64,000 bases of DNA, taken from positions 1,426,001 to 1,490,000 of the forward strand of contig NZ_CP025581.1 of assembly GCF_002865585.1 (NCBI RefSeq). The letters run 5' to 3'. The DNA is from Nocardioides houyundeii. GTDB taxonomy: Bacteria; Actinomycetota; Actinomycetes; Propionibacteriales; Nocardioidaceae. The translations under genes and the position numbers were made by a program. Below the pieces are notes generated by a model. The model searched no databases and had not been told where the DNA came from. It saw nothing but the letters and a program-made list of their open reading frames with translations. Positions 54,244-63,864 of this stretch are shown here, piece by piece; position 1 is the stretch's first letter; every line of letters begins with the position of its first letter.

Positions 54244-55500
54244 TCATCTCCTGCTGATGCGGAAGCGCTTGGGGCCTTCGTCGCGCTTGTCGGTGGTGGC
54301 CGGGGTCGCGGGCTGGGGGGCAGGCACCGGCTCGGGGCGCGGCAGCCTGGGGGTGCGCCCCTTCTGCGGCGGCACCGCAGCAGGCGGTGCCGTCTCGTAG
54401 CCCATGAGCTTGTCCGCCAGGCTCTTCAGCGCCTTGGAGGAAGGGTGGGACGGGGAGGAGAGCATCAGCGGACGGCCGGCGTTCGTCGCCTTCGCGATGT
54501 CCAGCGAGGTCGCCACCTGCACGGTGACCCCCATGCCCAGGATCCCCTCCACCTTGTCCGCGCCGATGCCGACCTGCTCGTCCGCCCGGTTGAGCAGCAG
54601 GTGCCGGTGGCCCTCGGCCACCCCGAGCACGTCGAGCGTCTCCAGCGCCACCTTGACGTTCTTGAGGGTGGGGACGTCGAGGGTGGCCACGATGATGCAG
54701 TCGTCGGTCTCGTCCAGCGCCGTCAGGGTCTGCTCGTCGAAGGCGGGAGCGGTGTCGAGGACGACGTAGTCGAAGTGCGACTGCAGGGTGTGCAGCAGGC
54801 GGGTCACCAGCGCGCCGCTGACCCGTTCGCGGGCGTCGGGCTGGCTCGGGGCCGCCAGCACCATGAGCCCGCTCTCGTGCGGGGTCATGAGCTCCTCGAC
54901 GAAGGCGTAGTCCATCGAGCTCTCGCCGCCGATGGCGTGCTCGATCGAGTGCGTCGGGAAGAGCTGCAGGGTGATGGCGATGTCGCCGAAGGCAAGGTCC
55001 AGGTCCACCACGCACACCCGGTTCTCGCCGCCGCGCATCAGCGCGATGCCGAGGTTGACCGACATCGTCGTCTTGCCGACCCCGCCCTTGGGGGAGAAGA
55101 TCGTGATGACCCGACCCAGCTTGGCCGGCGCGGACGCCGTGCCGCGCAGGGCCGCCCACAGGGCGTGGGCCCGCTGCAGGGAGGCGGTGACCTGGGGCAG
55201 GTCACCGGCGCTCACCACCTCGCGGACTCCGGCGTGCATGGCTCTGGTGAGCACGTCGGTGTCGACCGAGTCGCGCACCAGGATGACGCTGGCGGTCGGC
55301 AGCACCGTCCGCATCCGGTCGGCGATGGTCATCGCCTCGGGGACCGAGAGGCTCGGCCCCAGCACGACGGCGTACTCGTCGCTGCGGTGGGTGAGCCAGG
55401 TGAAGAGGCGATCGGCGCTGTCGACCACCTGGGTGCCGGCGGGAAGGACGGCGACGAGCGGTGCGGCCTTCGCCGGGTCCGCGTCGAGGAGGATTGGCAT
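54244..55500 (-). CDS. cpaE: CpaE/TadZ-type pilus localisation ATPase
   Basis: Residues 1-120 form an atypical receiver-like domain (VILVRDSVDTDVLTRAMHAG), and the rest is a MinD/ParA-type ATPase with the deviant Walker A KGGVGKTT (138-145), VVDLDLAFGDIAITL, VLDTAPAFDEQTLTALDETD and LLNRADEQVGIG. TadZ places the Tad machine at its site in the cell. The 418-residue length is usual. An Arg/Pro tail ends the protein. Confidence 0.92.
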   Translation of the reverse strand: MPILLDADPAKAAPLVAVLPAGTQVVDSADRLFTWLTHRSDEYAVVLGPSLSVPEAMTIADRMRTVLPTASVILVRDSVDTDVLTRAMHAGVREVVSAGDLPQVTASLQRAHALWAALRGTASAPAKLGRVITIFSPKGGVGKTTMSVNLGIALMRGGENRVCVVDLDLAFGDIAITLQLFPTHSIEHAIGGESSMDYAFVEELMTPHESGLMVLAAPSQPDARERVSGALVTRLLHTLQSHFDYVVLDTAPAFDEQTLTALDETDDCIIVATLDVPTLKNVKVALETLDVLGVAEGHRHLLLNRADEQVGIGADKVEGILGMGVTVQVATSLDIAKATNAGRPLMLSSPSHPSSKALKSLADKLMGYETAPPAAVPPQKGRTPRLPRPEPVPAPQPATPATTDKRDEGPKRFRISRR

Positions 55501-55506
55501 GTCGGC

Positions 55507-56235
55507 CTACTGGAAGAGGGTCTGGAGGGAGACGCCGGGACCTGGCTGGATCTTGCTGTTCTCGGTCAGCAGGCCGAAGGACAGCTCACCGTTCGCGGCG
55601 GCGAACATCAGGCGCTCGGCCTGGGGCTGGTCGACGGCCAGGGTCAGCAGGGTCTTGGGCAGCTGCTCGGTGGTCTCGGCGCCCGACTCGTCGGTGGAGG
55701 TGGTGGAGACCAGCGTCGTCGACCCCGCCGCCAGGACCTTGACCTTGGGCAGCAGCAGGCGGGTGATGGACTGGCCCTGCTCGTTGGCGCCGGTGAGCCA
55801 GACCGCCACGTCGGAGCCGGCGGCCACGAAGCCGGCCACTCGCGCGGTGTCGGTGAGCTGGACCGAGACGGCCGTCTGACCGTCCGGGATGGGGAGCACG
55901 GAGGACTCGCCGAGCCCACCGAACTTCTCCTGGACGAGCTGCTCGCCCACGTAGATGTTGCTGTTGGCGGCCAGCCCCGAGAGGGCGTTGATGTCACTCA
56001 GCGCGGTGGGGAGCACTGCGGTGCGGGGCAGGCTCTGACGTTGCAGCTTGCCCGCCGCTGCGGCGTCCTCGACGGTCTCGCCGGCGGTGATCGGGCTCAC
56101 GGCCGTGAGCACCTCGACGGTGTCGTACTGCTCGGCGGCCCGCTTGTCCGCGCCCTGGACGTAGACGAAGACGAGTGCGGTGCCGAGAGCCGCGACGATG
56201 ACAGCCACCACGAGCAGGAGCTTGCGACGATCCAT
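55507..56235 (-). CDS. cpaB: CpaB/RcpC-type Flp pilus assembly protein
   Basis: One N-terminal helix (KLLLVVAVIVAALGTALVFVYV) is followed by a SAF-like domain (VEVLTAVSPITAGETVEDAA, LSGLAANSNIYVGEQLVQEKF) and the RcpC part (VSVQLTDTARVAGFVAAGSDVAVWLTG). CpaB proteins act in the periplasmic or wall-side part of the Tad channel. ATG 56235 is chosen for the helix position; the open frame extends 75 bases upstream. First gene of the locus, so its promoter is probably in 56236-56393. Confidence 0.88.
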   Translation of the reverse strand: MDRRKLLLVVAVIVAALGTALVFVYVQGADKRAAEQYDTVEVLTAVSPITAGETVEDAAAAGKLQRQSLPRTAVLPTALSDINALSGLAANSNIYVGEQLVQEKFGGLGESSVLPIPDGQTAVSVQLTDTARVAGFVAAGSDVAVWLTGANEQGQSITRLLLPKVKVLAAGSTTLVSTTSTDESGAETTEQLPKTLLTLAVDQPQAERLMFAAANGELSFGLLTENSKIQPGPGVSLQTLFQ

Positions 56236-56393
56236 GGGGTTGAGCCCTCCGGTTTCCGGCAGGCCCCGGCTCAACTCCGGCCGGACACTCTGCGCTGTTC
56301 CTTCCCTCACACATTGCCCAACATCTGTTGCGCATGTGGAGGAACTGCGGATCGAACGCTAGTGGTCTGTACCGGGTCTTGTTCGCGTTTTCG

Positions 56394-58184
56394 TCAAGGA
56401 AGGTAGAGCGCCTCCACGTCCTCGCGGAACTCCCGCATGACGACGCTGCGCTTGAGCTTGAGGCTGGGCGTCAGCTGGCCGCCCTCCTCGGTCCATTCCG
56501 CGGAGAGGATCGTGTACTTGCGGATGGACTCGGCTCGCGAGACAGCCTTGTTGGCATCCTCGACGGCGGCGTCGATCTCGGCCCGCAGCGCCGGGTTGTC
56601 GATGAGGGTGGTGGTGATTCCGCCCGTCAATCCCTGCGCCGTGGCCCAGGCGGGCACGGTCTCCGGGTCGAGGGTGATCAGGGCGCCGATGAACGGCTGA
56701 CCGTCCCCGACCACGATGCACTGGTCGATCAGGGGGTGGGCGCGCAGCCGGTCCTCGAGGGCGGCGGGAGCGACGTTCTTGCCGCCGGCCGTCACCAGGA
56801 TCTCCTTCTTGCGACCCGTGATCCGCACGAATCCCTCGTCATCGATCTCACCGACGTCGCCGGTGTGGAACCAGCCGTCCCGGTCCACCGCGACGGCGGT
56901 AGCAGCCTCGTCGTTCCAGTACCCGGCGAAGATCTGCCCGCCCTTGAAGAGCAGCTCCCCGTCGTCGGCGACCCGGACGGTGGTGCCGCCCAGCGGGCGG
57001 CCGACCGATCCGACTTTGTGGGCGCCTGGGAGGTTCACCGTCAATGCCGCGGTGGTCTCGGTCAGGCCGTAGCCCTCCAGAACCGTCAGGCCGATGCCCC
57101 GGTAGAAGTGGCCGAGTCGCTCGCCCAGGGGGGCGCCGCCGGACACGGCATGGAAGCAGCGGCCACCGAGCGCGGCCTCCAGCTTCTTGAACACCAGCCG
57201 GGTGAAGAGCGCGTGCTGGACCCGCAGCGCGATGGAGGGGCGCCCCTTGTCCATCGCCCGGGACCAGGCGATGGCCACCTCGGCGGCGCGGTCGAAGATC
57301 CTGCCCTTGCCGTCGGCCGCGGCGTTCTGGGAGGCGGAGTTGAACACCTTCTCGAACACCCGAGGAACAGCCAGGATGAACGTGGGCTGGAACTCGCCCA
57401 GGTCGGCGACCAGGTTCTTGATGTTGGCGCTGTGTCCCAGCCGCACCCGCCTCTTGACGACGCCGATCTGGATGATGCGGGCGAAGACGTGGGCCAGGGG
57501 GAGGAACAGCAGCGTCGAGGCGCCGTCGCTGAACAGCTCGTCGAGCTCGTCGACGGCGACCCCCAGCTCGAACATGAAGTTGCCGTGGGTGAGCATGCAC
57601 CCCTTGGGCTCACCAGTGGTCCCCGAGGTGTAGATCAGGGTCGCCAGGTCCAGGGGGGTGGCGGTGGTGCGCCGCTCCTCTAGAGCCTCGTCGGAGATGT
57701 CCTGGCCCAGCTGGGTGAGCACGTCCAGCGCGTTGTCGGCCAGTGACCAGACGTGGTGCAGCTCCTCGAGCTCGGCACGGACCGAGACAATGCGCGCCAC
57801 GTGCTCGGGAGTCTCGGCCACGACGGCCCGGGTGCCGGAGTCGGAGAGGATGTGCCGGATCTGGAGCGAGGAGGAGGTCTCGTAGATGGGCACCGTGACG
57901 GCGCCGGCGAACCAGATCGCGTAGTCCAGCAGGGTCCACTCGTAACGGGTCTTGGAGATCAGGGCCACCCGGTCCCCGACCTCGATCCCTGCGGCGATCA
58001 GTCCCTTGGCGACGTCTTGGACCTGGGCGAGGAACTCCGCAGCCGTGACGTCGAGCCACGCGTCTCCGGTGTTGCGGCTGAAGACCACGGCGTCAGCTGC
58101 CTCACGGGCGTTGTTGACGACGTCGTCGGTGAGATTGCCGGTGCCGGGAATCTCGGTCGTCAGGGGCGTGGCGAACTCGCGCAC
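56394..58184 (-). CDS. Long-chain fatty acyl-CoA ligase (FadD15-like)
   Basis: Adenylating enzyme of 596 residues. Motifs: A3 TLIYTSGTTGEPKGCMLTHG, A5 YGLTETTAAL, A7 HTGDVGEIDDEGFVRITG and A8/A10 RKKEILVTAGGKNVAP. The last lysine region is lost in part to the acidic tail but LKLKRSVVMREF is present. It activates fatty acids with ATP and CoA. GAGGAGG precedes GTG 58184. The order fadD15-like, SRPBCC, ArsA-like resembles mycobacteria. Confidence 0.92.
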   Translation of the reverse strand: MREFATPLTTEIPGTGNLTDDVVNNAREAADAVVFSRNTGDAWLDVTAAEFLAQVQDVAKGLIAAGIEVGDRVALISKTRYEWTLLDYAIWFAGAVTVPIYETSSSLQIRHILSDSGTRAVVAETPEHVARIVSVRAELEELHHVWSLADNALDVLTQLGQDISDEALEERRTTATPLDLATLIYTSGTTGEPKGCMLTHGNFMFELGVAVDELDELFSDGASTLLFLPLAHVFARIIQIGVVKRRVRLGHSANIKNLVADLGEFQPTFILAVPRVFEKVFNSASQNAAADGKGRIFDRAAEVAIAWSRAMDKGRPSIALRVQHALFTRLVFKKLEAALGGRCFHAVSGGAPLGERLGHFYRGIGLTVLEGYGLTETTAALTVNLPGAHKVGSVGRPLGGTTVRVADDGELLFKGGQIFAGYWNDEAATAVAVDRDGWFHTGDVGEIDDEGFVRITGRKKEILVTAGGKNVAPAALEDRLRAHPLIDQCIVVGDGQPFIGALITLDPETVPAWATAQGLTGGITTTLIDNPALRAEIDAAVEDANKAVSRAESIRKYTILSAEWTEEGGQLTPSLKLKRSVVMREFREDVEALYLP

Positions 58185-58318
58185 GTGGGGGCCTCCTCAT
58201 TTGCAGGTGTCAGACGCACGTTACCGCTGCGTTGCGGACCGACGAGATCCGGTAGGGTCCCTGACCTGACCTGACTACGACGGCCCACCGGCTCGTCGGC
58301 GACCCAGTGGAGGCAGGG

Positions 58319-58756
58319 ATGGCCGAACAGACCACGTCCTCGATCATCATCGATGCGCCGCCGGCAGCCGTGATGGACGTGATCGCGGACTTCGAGGCAT
58401 ACCCCGCCTGGGCCAAGGGCGTGCAGACCGTGGAGGTCGTGGACTCCGGGTCCGGCAAGCGGGCGAAGTCGGTCTTCTTCGCCCTCGACGTCTCGCCGAT
58501 CAAGGACGAGTACACGCTGACCTACGACTGGGACGGTGACCGCGCGGTCACCTGGACCCTGGTCGAGGGCAAGATGCTCAAGGCCCTGGACGGCGCCTAC
58601 ATCCTCGAGGACCTCGGCGACGGCTCCACCGAGGTCACCTACCGGCTGGCGCTCGACGTCTCGATCCCGCTGATCGGCATGCTGAAGCGCAAGGGCGAGA
58701 AGATCCTCATCGACACTGCGCTGAAGGGCCTCAAGAAGCGCGTCGAGTCGCTCTGA
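58319..58756 (+). CDS. SRPBCC (START-like) domain protein
   Basis: The 145-residue product has the SRPBCC hydrophobic-cavity fold: IIIDAPPAAVMDVIADFEAYPAWAKGV at the start, alternating strands through YTLTYDWDGDRAVTWTL and a long C-terminal helix KILIDTALKGLKKRVESL. The ligand is unknown. GGAGG six bases before ATG 58319 decides the start. Two bases separate it from the ArsA-like gene. Confidence 0.88.
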   Translation: MAEQTTSSIIIDAPPAAVMDVIADFEAYPAWAKGVQTVEVVDSGSGKRAKSVFFALDVSPIKDEYTLTYDWDGDRAVTWTLVEGKMLKALDGAYILEDLGDGSTEVTYRLALDVSIPLIGMLKRKGEKILIDTALKGLKKRVESL

Positions 58757-58758
58757 CT

Positions 58759-59925
58759 TTGCGGGTACTGCTCTTCACCGGCAAGGGCGGGGTGGGGAAG
58801 TCGACGATGGCGGCGGGCACGGCCGCGCTGGCCGCCCGGGACGGCCGACGCACGCTCGTGCTGTCCACCGATGCGGCCCACTCCCTGGGGGATGCCTACG
58901 GCGTCGAGGTCGGCGCCTCCCCGTGCCAGGTGGCGCCCGGACTCTTCGTGCAGCAGGTTGACGCGCAACAGCGCTTCCAGGAGTCCTGGGGCGAGCTGCA
59001 GCGCTATCTGCTGACCCTGCTCGACGCCGTGGGCGTGGACCCGGTGGCGGCCGAGGAGCTGACGGTCCTGCCGGGGGCTGAGGAGGTCCTGGCGCTGCTC
59101 GAGCTGCGCCGTCAGGCGCGCTCGGGGGACTGGGACCTGATCGTGGTCGACTGTGCGCCCACCGCGGAGACGCTGCGGCTGCTCGCCCTCCCGGAGGCGC
59201 TGAGCTGGTACATGCGGCGTGTCCTGCCGGTGGAACGACGGGTGGTCAAGACCCTGCGGCCGGTGCTCTCACGCGCTGCGGGGGTGCCGATGCCCCAGGA
59301 CTCGGTCTTCGACGCGCTCGAGCGGTTGCACTCCGAGCTCGGCGAGGTGCGGGCCTTGTTGTCCGGGCCGGGCGCGAGCGTGCGCCTGGTCCTCACCCCG
59401 GAGCGGGTGGTGCTCGCCGAGGCGCGGCGTTCCTGGACCACCCTGTCGCTCTACGGCTACACCGTGGACGGGGTGGTGGCCAACAGGGTCTTCCCCAGCG
59501 ACGGCTCGGACCCGTGGCGCTCCGGATGGGTTCAGGCACAGGGGGCTGTGCTGGCGGAGGTCTCCGAGTCGTTCTCCGGCCTCCCGCTGTGGCGGTCGGT
59601 CTACCGGACCGAGGAGCCCATCGGGGTCGAGGCGCTGGCCGCGCTGGCCGGCCAGGTGTACGCCGGCAGCGACCCCTTGGCCCTTCCCGTCCGGCAGCCC
59701 TTCACGGTGACCGAGTCCGGTCGGGGACGCGTCCTGTCGCTGCTCCTGCCGCTCACCACTCGGGCCGAGGTGGAGCTGGTGCGCCATGCTGACGACCTGG
59801 TGGTGACCGTCGGGTCGTACCGTCGCGTGATCACCCTGCCCGCGGCGCTGGCCCGGCTGCGGGTGGCCGGGGCACGGGTGGAGAACGAGCAGCTGCAGGT
59901 GAGATTCGTGGAGGAGGCGTCATGA
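58759..59925 (+). CDS. ArsA/GET3-like ATPase
   Basis: A MinD/ArsA-type P-loop GKGGVGKST (8-16) starts the 388-residue protein, followed by STDAAHSLGDAYG (the A-loop/switch), VVDCAPTAETLRLLALPEAL and LTPERVVLAEARRSW. The C-terminal 90 residues form a strand-rich ArsA-HSP20-like part (VELVRHADDLVVTVGSYRRVITLP). Eukaryotic GET3 targets tail-anchored proteins; bacterial relatives are poorly known. TTG start 58759. The stop overlaps the next gene. Confidence 0.88.
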   Translation: MRVLLFTGKGGVGKSTMAAGTAALAARDGRRTLVLSTDAAHSLGDAYGVEVGASPCQVAPGLFVQQVDAQQRFQESWGELQRYLLTLLDAVGVDPVAAEELTVLPGAEEVLALLELRRQARSGDWDLIVVDCAPTAETLRLLALPEALSWYMRRVLPVERRVVKTLRPVLSRAAGVPMPQDSVFDALERLHSELGEVRALLSGPGASVRLVLTPERVVLAEARRSWTTLSLYGYTVDGVVANRVFPSDGSDPWRSGWVQAQGAVLAEVSESFSGLPLWRSVYRTEEPIGVEALAALAGQVYAGSDPLALPVRQPFTVTESGRGRVLSLLLPLTTRAEVELVRHADDLVVTVGSYRRVITLPAALARLRVAGARVENEQLQVRFVEEAS

Positions 59926-60371
59926 CGGCGTACGAGGACGACGTGGTGGGACCCCCGGTCGGGTCGGTGGGCGAGGAGGCCGCCAAGCTGCTGGGCGCGC
60001 TGTCGGACTGGGCCGGGGAGCGGGGGCCGGGCCTCGGTCAGCACGTCGAGGACCTGATCGGCCAGATGGCGACCTCCTTCCAGAGCGCCGAAGCCAGTAC
60101 CGAAGCCAGCGCCGACGCGGGCCCCGACGCGGATCCGGGCGAGCAGCCCGGGGAGCCACGCGGCCACTCCGAGTGCACGGCGTGCCCGGTGTGCCGCGTC
60201 ATGCACTCCGTGCGTGGACTGCCACCCGAGGTCCGGGGGCACCTGGGCGCGGCGGCGGTGTCGCTGGGGCGGGCAGTGTCTGCGGCCCTCGCGCCTGCCC
60301 AGGGCCGGACGGAGTCGGAAGCCGTCGAGCACATCGCACTCGACGACAACGAGGGCTGGGACCGGGAGTGA
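59922..60371 (+). CDS. Small acidic Cys-bearing protein between ArsA-like and ROK genes
   Basis: The 149-residue protein has a helical acidic N-terminus (VGEEAAKLLGALSDWAGERG), a low-complexity Ala/Glu/Asp/Pro middle, a HSECTACPVCRVMHSV knot with three Cys and two His that could bind metal, and a second helical part (GHLGAAAVSLGRAVSAALAP). I believe this is the DUF5304-type protein found next to glkA in Streptomyces. ATG overlaps the ATPase stop and GTGA couples it to the ROK gene. Confidence 0.65.
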   Translation: MTAYEDDVVGPPVGSVGEEAAKLLGALSDWAGERGPGLGQHVEDLIGQMATSFQSAEASTEASADAGPDADPGEQPGEPRGHSECTACPVCRVMHSVRGLPPEVRGHLGAAAVSLGRAVSAALAPAQGRTESEAVEHIALDDNEGWDRE

Positions 60372-61309
60372 TCCTGACGGTGGGGGTCGACGTGGGCGCC
60401 TCGAAGATCGCCGCCGCGGTGGTGGACCCCTGCGGCACGGTGCTCGAGCGCCGGCAGGTGCCCACCCCGGCTCATGACGTCCACGCACTGCTGGACGTCC
60501 TCGTCGCCGTGGTGCGGGACGTCTCGGGCGAGCACGAGCCGCCGGCGGTCGGGCTCGGTGTGGCGGCCTTCGTCGACGTGACGCGGTCCAAGGTGCTGTC
60601 CGCGCCCAACCTGCCCTGGCGCGACCTGCCGTTGCGTCGGGTGCTGGAGGACAGGCTCGGTCTGCCGGTCGTGGTCGAGAACGACGGCAACTGCGCGGTG
60701 TGGGGTGAGTTCCGGTTCGGCGCCGGAGCCGGGGTCCAGGACGTGCTGCTGGTGACCGTCGGCACGGGAGTCGGGGGCGGCATCATCGCCTCGGGGCGTC
60801 TGCAACGGGGAGCCCACGGGGTCGCCGCTGAGATCGGTCACCTCAGGCTGGTGCCGGACGGTAGGGCCTGTGGGTGCGGTGCCCGTGGTTGTCTGGAGGC
60901 CTACGGGTCCGGCACGGCGCTGGCGCGTGGAGCTCGCGAGGCCGCGCAGACGGATCCCTCCTCAGGACCGCTGCTGGCCCTGGCCGGGTCGCCGGACCTG
61001 ATCACCGCAGAGCTGGTGTCCCGGCTGGCAGCACAGGGCGATCCCTTCTCGATCGCGCGGCTGACGTCGCTGGGCCAGCGGCTGGGGGAGGGGCTTGCGT
61101 CCCTCGCCGCGATCCTGGATCCCGAGGTGGTGCTGGTCGGCGGAGGGGTGAGCGCAGCCGGAGAGCTGCTGCTCGCCCCGCTGCGGGCGGCGTTCGTCGC
61201 CCACCACCCCGGCCGGGACGCCCGGCCGCTCAGCGAGGTGCGCCTGGCACACCTGGGGACCTGGGCCGGGGTCGTGGGCGCTGCAGACCTCGCTCGGGAG
61301 GCGTCGTGA
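60368..61309 (+). CDS. ROK-family sugar kinase, copy 1 (glucokinase-like)
   Basis: The 313-residue kinase has the ATP motif VGVDVGASKIAAAVV (Ala-Ser in place of the usual Gly-Thr), the sugar-binding VVENDGNCAVWGE, LLVTVGTGVGGGII, EIGHLRLV and the ROK zinc signature CGCGARGCLEAYGSG. The copy is diverged, so the substrate may differ from glucose. Coupled by GTGA to the genes on both sides. Confidence 0.87.
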   Translation: MILTVGVDVGASKIAAAVVDPCGTVLERRQVPTPAHDVHALLDVLVAVVRDVSGEHEPPAVGLGVAAFVDVTRSKVLSAPNLPWRDLPLRRVLEDRLGLPVVVENDGNCAVWGEFRFGAGAGVQDVLLVTVGTGVGGGIIASGRLQRGAHGVAAEIGHLRLVPDGRACGCGARGCLEAYGSGTALARGAREAAQTDPSSGPLLALAGSPDLITAELVSRLAAQGDPFSIARLTSLGQRLGEGLASLAAILDPEVVLVGGGVSAAGELLLAPLRAAFVAHHPGRDARPLSEVRLAHLGTWAGVVGAADLAREAS

Positions 61310-62274
61310 GCGCTCCCGTGTGGATCGGGGTCGACGTGGGCGGAACCAAGATCCTGGCCGGAGTGGTCTCCGAGGACGGCGCCGTGCTGCGCTCGGCAGG
61401 ACGCCCGACACCGGGCCGGCTGGCCGAGGTCCGTCATCTCGAGGACGCACTCACCGAGGCCGTCCTGGAGGCGGCGCACGGTGCGCCCCTGGCGGCCGTG
61501 GGGCTGGCGGCGGCCGGATTCGTCGACTCCTCCGGCGACCGGGTGATGTTCGCGCCACACCTGCCTTGGCGCGACGAGCAGGTCCGGACCCGGCTGTCCG
61601 AGCGTTGGTCGACTCCGGTGTTCCTGGACAACGACGCCAACTGTGCTGCGGTGGGGGAGCGGGAGCACGGGGCGGCGCGCGGTGCCTCGTCGGTCCTGAT
61701 GGTCACGCTCGGCACCGGCATCGGCGGCGCTCTGCTCGTGGGGGACACCCTGGTGCGCGGGGCCGGTGGCATGGCCGGCGAGTTCGGACACATGCGGGTG
61801 GTGCCGGGAGGCCTGCCGTGCGAGTGCGGAGGGCGTGGCTGCTGGGAGCAGTACTGCTCCGGGAACGCGCTGCTGCGGGCCGCGCGTGCCTCGCTCACCG
61901 AGGGCCCCACGCTGCTCACCGAGCTGTGCGCCGGAGACCCGGCCCGCCTGACGGGTCCGATGGTCGGGGTGGCCGCCGGCGCCGGCGACCGTTCCGCGAT
62001 CGCTGCCTTCACGACCGTGGGTGAGTGGCTCGGTGCGGGACTGGCGAACCTGACGGCCGCGTTCGATCCGGCTCGGGTGGTCGTGGGTGGTGGACTCGCG
62101 GCGGCGGGGGCGCACTTCCTGGGTCGTGCGCGAGATGCCCTGGCGTCTTCGCTGGTGGGAGCCGGGCACCGGGCCCTCCCGCCGATCGTCGTCGCCTCCC
62201 TCGGCGCGGAGGCAGGTCTGGTGGGCGCGACAGTCCAGGCCAGGCGTCAGGTGGAAGGCACGCCCGCGTGCTGA
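61306..62274 (+). CDS. ROK-family sugar kinase, copy 2 (probable glucokinase)
   Basis: This 322-residue kinase shows the canonical VGGTKILAGVV, LDNDANCAAVGE, VTLGTGIGGALLV, EFGHMRVV and CECGGRGCWEQYCSG. It is closer to standard actinobacterial glucokinase than its upstream neighbour and the likely main glucokinase. GTG overlaps the stop of copy 1. Last gene of the SRPBCC-ArsA-149aa-ROK-ROK operon. Confidence 0.88.
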   Translation: MSAPVWIGVDVGGTKILAGVVSEDGAVLRSAGRPTPGRLAEVRHLEDALTEAVLEAAHGAPLAAVGLAAAGFVDSSGDRVMFAPHLPWRDEQVRTRLSERWSTPVFLDNDANCAAVGEREHGAARGASSVLMVTLGTGIGGALLVGDTLVRGAGGMAGEFGHMRVVPGGLPCECGGRGCWEQYCSGNALLRAARASLTEGPTLLTELCAGDPARLTGPMVGVAAGAGDRSAIAAFTTVGEWLGAGLANLTAAFDPARVVVGGGLAAAGAHFLGRARDALASSLVGAGHRALPPIVVASLGAEAGLVGATVQARRQVEGTPAC

Positions 62275-62312
62275 GTGTGGCTGATCGCCTGCGGGCGTGG
62301 CGGGAACGCTGA

Positions 62313-62318
62313 CAGACT
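62313..62318 (+). promoter_or_regulatory. -10 box, leaderless, membrane glycosyltransferase
   Basis: CAGACT, six bases, then GTG 62325. Confidence 0.4.
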
Positions 62319-62324
62319 CCCGGG

Positions 62325-63864
62325 GTGCAAGCTCATTCCCTCGGACGTGTCTGGGTGCTGGGCATCGGTGGCACGTGCCTGTTCCTGGTAACCCAGTCGG
62401 AGCCGGTGTTCCTGGTGCCGCTGCTCCTGCTGGTCGCGACCGGGTGGGCGCTGTTCCTGGTCGTCGGAGGGCCGAACCGGTCCACGCGGATCGACCCGTT
62501 CCACGTGGCGGGGACGATGGCGGCCCTCGCCCTGCTGATCACCGGGGCACTCATCGCGATCGACTACGGCGGCAGTCTGCTGGGCCAGGTCGCCCTGGTC
62601 TGCGGCTACGCCGGCGTCGGGGTGGTGGCGGTCTGGGGCTCCCCTCGGTGGTCCGGCAGAGCCTTCCTGGCACTTCTTCTGGTCCACGTCGTCGTTGCGC
62701 TCGTGGACTTCCACAGCTACGACCCGCGGATCGACGTCCAGCCGTTCCTCGAAGGCGGCATCGACGCCCTCTGGTCGGGTTCCAGCCCCTACGGCATCAC
62801 CATTCCCAACGTCTTCGACGCCGCGGACACAGCCAAGTTCTACGGCCCCGGCATCGTGGACCAGGGTCGCGTGTTGATCGGCTACCCGTACCTGCCCTCC
62901 CCCTGCTGCTGGACTCCCTGGCTCACGTCGTGGGCGAGGTGCGGCTCATGCACCTGGCCTCGCTGCTCGGGACAGCCGCGATCATCCGGCACCTGGCCAC
63001 GGACCGGACGGGCCGGGCGCTCGCGGTGCTCGTGGTGGCCGCCCCGGTCTCCCGGCCGCTTGTCAACAACTTCTGGGTGGAGCTGGTGATGACCCTGCTG
63101 CTGGCGCTCTCGGTCTGGGCGATGTGCCGGGACCAGCGGACCCGAGCTGGTATCGCGCTCGGGCTGCTGCTCGCCTCCAAGCAGAACCTGGTGGTGGTCC
63201 TGCCGAGCTTCCTCAGCGTGTGGCGGGCGGGGGTCGCCGCGCCGTGGTGGTCGCCGTGCTCCTGGCCGCCGGGCTGATCGGGCCGTTCCTGCTCTGGGAC
63301 CCCAGAGGCTTCTGGCGCTCGGCGGTGGAGTTCCAGTTCGTCCAGCCGTTCCGCGAGGACGCGATGTCGCTGCTCCCGGGCCTGGTGGACGTCGTCGGCC
63401 CCCTGCCGGACTGGTTCCTCTCCGGGCCGTCGCTGGTGCTGGGCCTTGCGGTCTCCACCCTGGTGGCCTGGCGCACCAGACCTGGGCCGACGGCCTTCGC
63501 GCTTGGGGTGGGGCTGAGCCTGCTGGTCACGGTGCTGCTGTCCAAGCAGGCGTTCACGAACTACTTTGGCTTCATCGGCGCCGCGTTGCTGCTGGCCGCC
63601 ACCACGTGGCAGCGAGACAGCCCCACCGCCTCGGCAACGGCTCCGGGAGAATCGGCGCGCGTGCCGGGGGAGCCCTGGCCGGAGCAGGACGGACAGGAGG
63701 TCCCGAGTGGTGGAGCACCGCGGGGCGCGCGTGGCCGTCCTCACGACCGCGGCGCTCGCGATGTACTACCAGACCCAGCAGGTTCCCACCCTGGTGGTGC
63801 CCTCGATCCTGGTGCTGGGGGTCCTCGCAGCGCTCCTCATGCTGGCCAGGCCCACCCCGGTTGA
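62325..63864 (+). CDS. Polytopic membrane protein, glycosyltransferase-like, with two frameshifts
   Basis: The reading starts at GTG 62325 (MQAHSLGRVWVLGIGG) with five helices and a loop with YDPRIDVQPFLEGGIDALW before GYPYLP. It breaks at CCC 62895-62897, resumes as LPLLLDSLAHVVGEVRLMHL, and breaks again in the G run 63229-63233 to VVVAVLLAAGLIGPFLLWDP. One base in each run restores a protein of at least 460 residues with about eleven helices. The loop and FWVELVMTLLLALSVW fit GT-C/GT87-like proteins. The frame runs over the next gene's start at 63707, so its true end is uncertain (perhaps a third missing base). Confidence 0.55.
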
